Positions 6,964 through 9,510 of a stretch of 9,510 nt of DNA are shown piece by piece. This DNA is from an uncultured Streptomyces sp. (GTDB lineage Bacteria > Actinomycetota > Actinomycetes > Streptomycetales > Streptomycetaceae), in the NCBI GenBank assembly GCA_946480485.1, contig CAMLJW010000185.1, positions 1-9,510 of the forward strand. The letters are read 5' to 3'. How positions within the stretch are numbered: position 1 is the stretch's first letter; each line of letters starts with the position of its first letter. Below the pieces are notes generated by a model, which saw nothing but the letters and a program-made list of their open reading frames with translations, had not been told where the DNA came from and did no database searches. The translations under genes were made by a program, and so were the position numbers.

Positions 6964-7322
6964 TGACCGGCATCGACGTCCGCCGGGCACGACGCTGGTT
7001 CTGGACGCTGACCGCGGTGGACGTACTCGCGACGGGCGTCCTGTACCAGAGCCTGCGTGCCGCTGCCTCGCCCGTCACGGGCACCGTCGTCGCCGTGAGC
7101 TCCCTGGTCCTGGCCGCGTCCGTCGTGCAGGCGGCCCGGATCCTGATCGTCCTCGCGGGCCCGCCGCGCCTGCCGAGGCTGCCGCGCGGTAGGCACCGCA
7201 CCGCGTCCGGGGCGCGGCGTCGGGATCGGGGGATCGGCACACCGGCCGCCCGCCTCGTGCTTCGTCTCTGTAGCCGGAGACATTTCCCCTCGCGAGGTGG
7301 TACTAAATCGGTTAGTTTTTGA
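6963..7322 (+). CDS. small two-helix membrane protein
   Basis: I do not recognise this 119-residue protein. It has two hydrophobic helices (about 12-30 and 40-66) and then a basic Arg/Pro/Gly-rich tail. Its start overlaps the cytochrome b stop as TGATG (6961-6965), so it is translationally coupled and is likely a small subunit or assembly factor of the same complex. The last 20 or so codons use AGA, ACT, AAA, GTT, AGT and TTT, which are rare in such GC-rich genomes, and they run through a palindromic site. The natural stop may therefore have been lost, perhaps by a small frameshift after the second helix. The first 75 residues are convincing; the tail is not. Confidence 0.7.
   Translation: MTGIDVRRARRWFWTLTAVDVLATGVLYQSLRAAASPVTGTVVAVSSLVLAASVVQAARILIVLAGPPRLPRLPRGRHRTASGARRRDRGIGTPAARLVLRLCSRRHFPSRGGTKSVSF
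7288..7316. promoter_or_regulatory. palindromes upstream of the second ATPase
   Basis: A perfect palindrome CCTCGCGAGG (7288-7297) is followed by a perfect inverted repeat ACTAA-ATCGG-TTAGT (7302-7316). The second is strikingly AT-rich for this genome and sits about 75 bases before the ATPase start, a normal place for an operator. A dimeric repressor is likely, but I cannot name the family. Both lie inside the doubtful coding tail of the preceding gene. Confidence 0.45.
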
Positions 7323-7374
7323 GCAGGGTCGATGGCTGCGGTCGGCGCTCCCGCGCGCGTGGCAGGCCGCTGCG

Positions 7375-7381
7375 AAGGAGG
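7375..7381 (+). promoter_or_regulatory. ribosome binding site deciding the second ATPase start
   Basis: AAGGAGG is a full consensus site. GTG at 7383 is only one base away, while GTG at 7389 is 7 bases away, so 7389 is the better start. Confidence 0.75.
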
Positions 7382-7388
7382 CGTGATC

Positions 7389-9510
7389 GTGCAGCACCAC
7401 GAGCATCATGAGCACCACGCAGCCGGTGGGGATCGGCGCAAGGAGCGCAGCACCGCGGTGCTGGAGCTGGGCGCGGCCCGGTGGGCTTCGGAGCAGAACG
7501 TCGCCGCCGCCGTACTCGGGCGCCGTCCGGGGGTGCTGGAGGTCGAGGTGAACCCGGTCTCGGAGACGGCGACCGTGGTCTTCGATCCGAACCGCACCTC
7601 ACCGGCCGAGCTGCGCCAGTGGGTGACCGAATGCGGCTACCACTGCGCGGGCCAGTCGGTCCCGGCCCACCTGTGCGACCCGATGGCGGAACCGGACCCG
7701 CCCGCCGAACACGACGGGCACGCGGGCCACACGGCGGTTGCCGAACCGCCGGCCCACGCCGCGGAGACGGAGCACGGCGCGCATATGGCACACGCCGCAC
7801 ACGAGGCACACGCTGGTCATGCCCCGCCCGAGGAGAAGATGCCCTCTCCGCACGAGGTGATGGGGCATGGCGGGCACGGCGGGATGTCGATGGCGGCCAT
7901 GGTGGCCGACATGCGCAACCGCTTCCTGGTCGCGGTGTTGTTCTCGGTCCCGATCGTGATCTGGTCGCCGATCGGCGAGGACGTCTTCGGCCTGGACGTG
8001 CCGACCCCGTTCGGGCTGCGGCAGGACGTGTGGGCGCTGCTGCTGAGCCTGCCGGTGATCTTCTACTCGTGCACGATCTTCTTCGACGGCGCCGTGCGGG
8101 CCTTGCGCGCCCGCACCCTGGACATGATGGTGCTGGTCGCGGTCGCCGTCGGCTCGGGCTGGTTGTACTCCCTGATCATCACCCTGACCGGCGGCGGTGA
8201 CGTCTTCTACGAGGCGGCCACCGTCCTGGCGTCCTTCGTGCTGCTGGGCCACTGGTTCGAGATGCGTGCCCGCGGTGGGGCCAACGACGCCATCCGTACG
8301 CTGCTGGACCTGGCCCCGCCGAAGGCCCTGGTGCTGCGCGACGGCGAGCCCGTGGAGGTGCCGACCGCCGAGGTCGTGGTGGGGGACGTGCTGCTCGTCC
8401 GGCCCGGCGCGAAGATCGCGGTGGACGGTGTCGTGGAGGAAGGCGAGAGCGACGTCGACGAGTCGATGGTGACCGGCGAGAGCCTGCCCGTCCACAAGGC
8501 TCTCGGCGACACGGTCATCGGCGCCACCATCAACGCCAACGGCACCCTGCGCGTCCGCGCCACCAAGGTCGGCTCCGACACCGCCCTGGCCCAGATCGTC
8601 AAGCTGGTCCAGCAGGCCCAGAACTCCAAGGCGCCCGGTCAGCGACTCGCCGACCGGGCCGCGTTCTGGCTCGTCTTCGTCGCGCTGGTCGGCGGTGTGG
8701 GGACGCTCGCGGTGTGGCTGCTGGCCACCGACCGCTCGCTGGGCACCGCGATGCTGTTCGCCATCACCGTCGTGGTCATCACCTGCCCCGACGCCCTCGG
8801 TCTGGCCACCCCGACCGCGATCATGGTCGGTACGGGGCTGGGTGCGAAGCGGGGTGTGCTGTTCAAGAACGCCGTCGGCCTGGAGACCTCCGCCCGCATC
8901 CAGGTGGTGGTCATGGACAAGACTGGCACCCTCACCAAGGGCGAGCCCGAGGTTACCGACGTCATCACCGCGCCAGGACGCGACGAGGCCGAACTGCTGC
9001 GGCTGGTTGCGGCGGTGGAACGCGAGTCCGAACATCCGCTGGCCGACGCCGTCGTCCGGTACGCCGACACGCACGGCACGGCCCCTGTGAGCGCCCGGCA
9101 CTTCGAGAACGTCCCCGGTCATGGCGCGAGTGCCGTCGTCGACGGACACAGCGTCGCGGTCGGCAACCTGCGCCTGGCGTTGCGCGAAGGCGTCGACCTC
9201 GGCCCCCTGGCCGAGCGCCGCGAGGAGCTGGCCGGCACCGGCCGCACCGTCGTCATCGCTGCCGTCGACGGGCAGGCCGCCGGGCTCATCGGCATCGCCG
9301 ACGCACCTCGCGAGACCTCGGCCCGGGCCGTCGCCGAACTGCACGCCCTCGGTGTCGAGGTCGTCATGCTCACCGGCGACAACCAGGCCACTGCCGAACG
9401 CATCGCCGCCCAGCTGGGCATCGACACCGTCATCGCCGAGGTCCTCCCCGGCGACAAGGCTGCCAAGGTCGCCGAACTCCAGCAGGACGGCCGCTGCAAG
9501 GTCGCCATGG
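7389..9510 (+). CDS. P1B metal ATPase with CPD motif and His-rich N-terminus, 3' end off window
   Basis: 707 residues are visible, ending at KVAM just before the expected GDGxND hinge. It begins with a His cluster (3-10). An HMA-like fold follows (about 21-86), but its CxxC metal site is replaced by RWAS; cysteines C82, C86 and C96 follow instead. A linker (about 97-165) holds 13 histidines, six of them every third residue (129-144). Membrane helices start near 178. Motifs are TGES (362-365), CPD (466-468) where copper pumps have CPC, DKTGT (510-514), SEHP (547-550) and TGDN (662-665). His-rich ends recall CopB-type (CPH) pumps, but CPD is a different class and the metal is uncertain; Cu is likely from context. 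The helix 7-8 selectivity signatures lie beyond the edge. It follows the cytochrome b operon by 66 bases, with its own possible operator. Base composition matches its neighbours. Confidence 0.92.
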   Translation, partial: MQHHEHHEHHAAGGDRRKERSTAVLELGAARWASEQNVAAAVLGRRPGVLEVEVNPVSETATVVFDPNRTSPAELRQWVTECGYHCAGQSVPAHLCDPMAEPDPPAEHDGHAGHTAVAEPPAHAAETEHGAHMAHAAHEAHAGHAPPEEKMPSPHEVMGHGGHGGMSMAAMVADMRNRFLVAVLFSVPIVIWSPIGEDVFGLDVPTPFGLRQDVWALLLSLPVIFYSCTIFFDGAVRALRARTLDMMVLVAVAVGSGWLYSLIITLTGGGDVFYEAATVLASFVLLGHWFEMRARGGANDAIRTLLDLAPPKALVLRDGEPVEVPTAEVVVGDVLLVRPGAKIAVDGVVEEGESDVDESMVTGESLPVHKALGDTVIGATINANGTLRVRATKVGSDTALAQIVKLVQQAQNSKAPGQRLADRAAFWLVFVALVGGVGTLAVWLLATDRSLGTAMLFAITVVVITCPDALGLATPTAIMVGTGLGAKRGVLFKNAVGLETSARIQVVVMDKTGTLTKGEPEVTDVITAPGRDEAELLRLVAAVERESEHPLADAVVRYADTHGTAPVSARHFENVPGHGASAVVDGHSVAVGNLRLALREGVDLGPLAERREELAGTGRTVVIAAVDGQAAGLIGIADAPRETSARAVAELHALGVEVVMLTGDNQATAERIAAQLGIDTVIAEVLPGDKAAKVAELQQDGRCKVAM

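Noticed and set aside
7599..9344. 581-codon open frame on the minus strand
   Set aside because: It is opposite the second ATPase, whose motifs run through the whole region; composition is that of a shadow frame.
129..9500. CRISPR array, tRNA, rRNA or insertion sequence
   Set aside because: No regularly spaced direct repeats, tRNA-like arms or transposase motifs were seen; repeats are codon-level GC bias.

Overview
The window is very GC-rich, with G/C-loaded third codon positions, GTG starts and strong purine-rich ribosome binding sites. The proteins look actinobacterial, most likely Streptomyces or a close relative. No tRNA, rRNA, CRISPR array, insertion sequence or attachment site was found. 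The content is copper handling, membrane proteolysis and an unusual membrane redox operon.

Left half (minus strand, read right to left): a remnant of a membrane-anchored cupredoxin (4577-4395), a Cu(I)-type P1B ATPase with a C-terminal YHS domain (4402-1922), and an FtsH-type AAA+ zinc metalloprotease (1860 to beyond position 1). This unit is damaged. The cupredoxin loses its copper-binding part and its frame at the ATPase start. FtsH is broken by two apparent single-base deletions (near 1755 and 1034), yet all its catalytic motifs remain if the frame is corrected. These may be real decay or sequencing error.

Middle: a divergent control region (4578-4780) holds two tandem GGGNC-N4-GNCCC palindromes, with centres 22 bp apart, that resemble DosR/DevR/OsdR dormancy boxes. 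A weaker CsoR-like copper operator overlaps them, and a GC-rich hairpin lies in the rightward leader. Rightward comes a small SHOCT membrane protein (4781-5065).

Right half (plus strand): three translationally coupled membrane genes encode a secreted or anchored protein of unknown function, a short fused cytochrome b, and a two-helix membrane protein (5264-7322). Stop and start codons overlap at both junctions. The cytochrome b has all four haem histidines, but PLWM replaces the PEWY quinol-site motif, and no Rieske or cytochrome c gene is in view. A second P1B ATPase follows (7389 to beyond the right edge), with a metal-site-less HMA domain, a His-rich linker and CPD in place of CPC.

Overall this looks like a copper and membrane-stress island, possibly under hypoxia/dormancy control. 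The cytochrome b operon between two different metal ATPases is the part least explained by known systems. One speculative reading is quinol-linked redox chemistry coupled to copper export.
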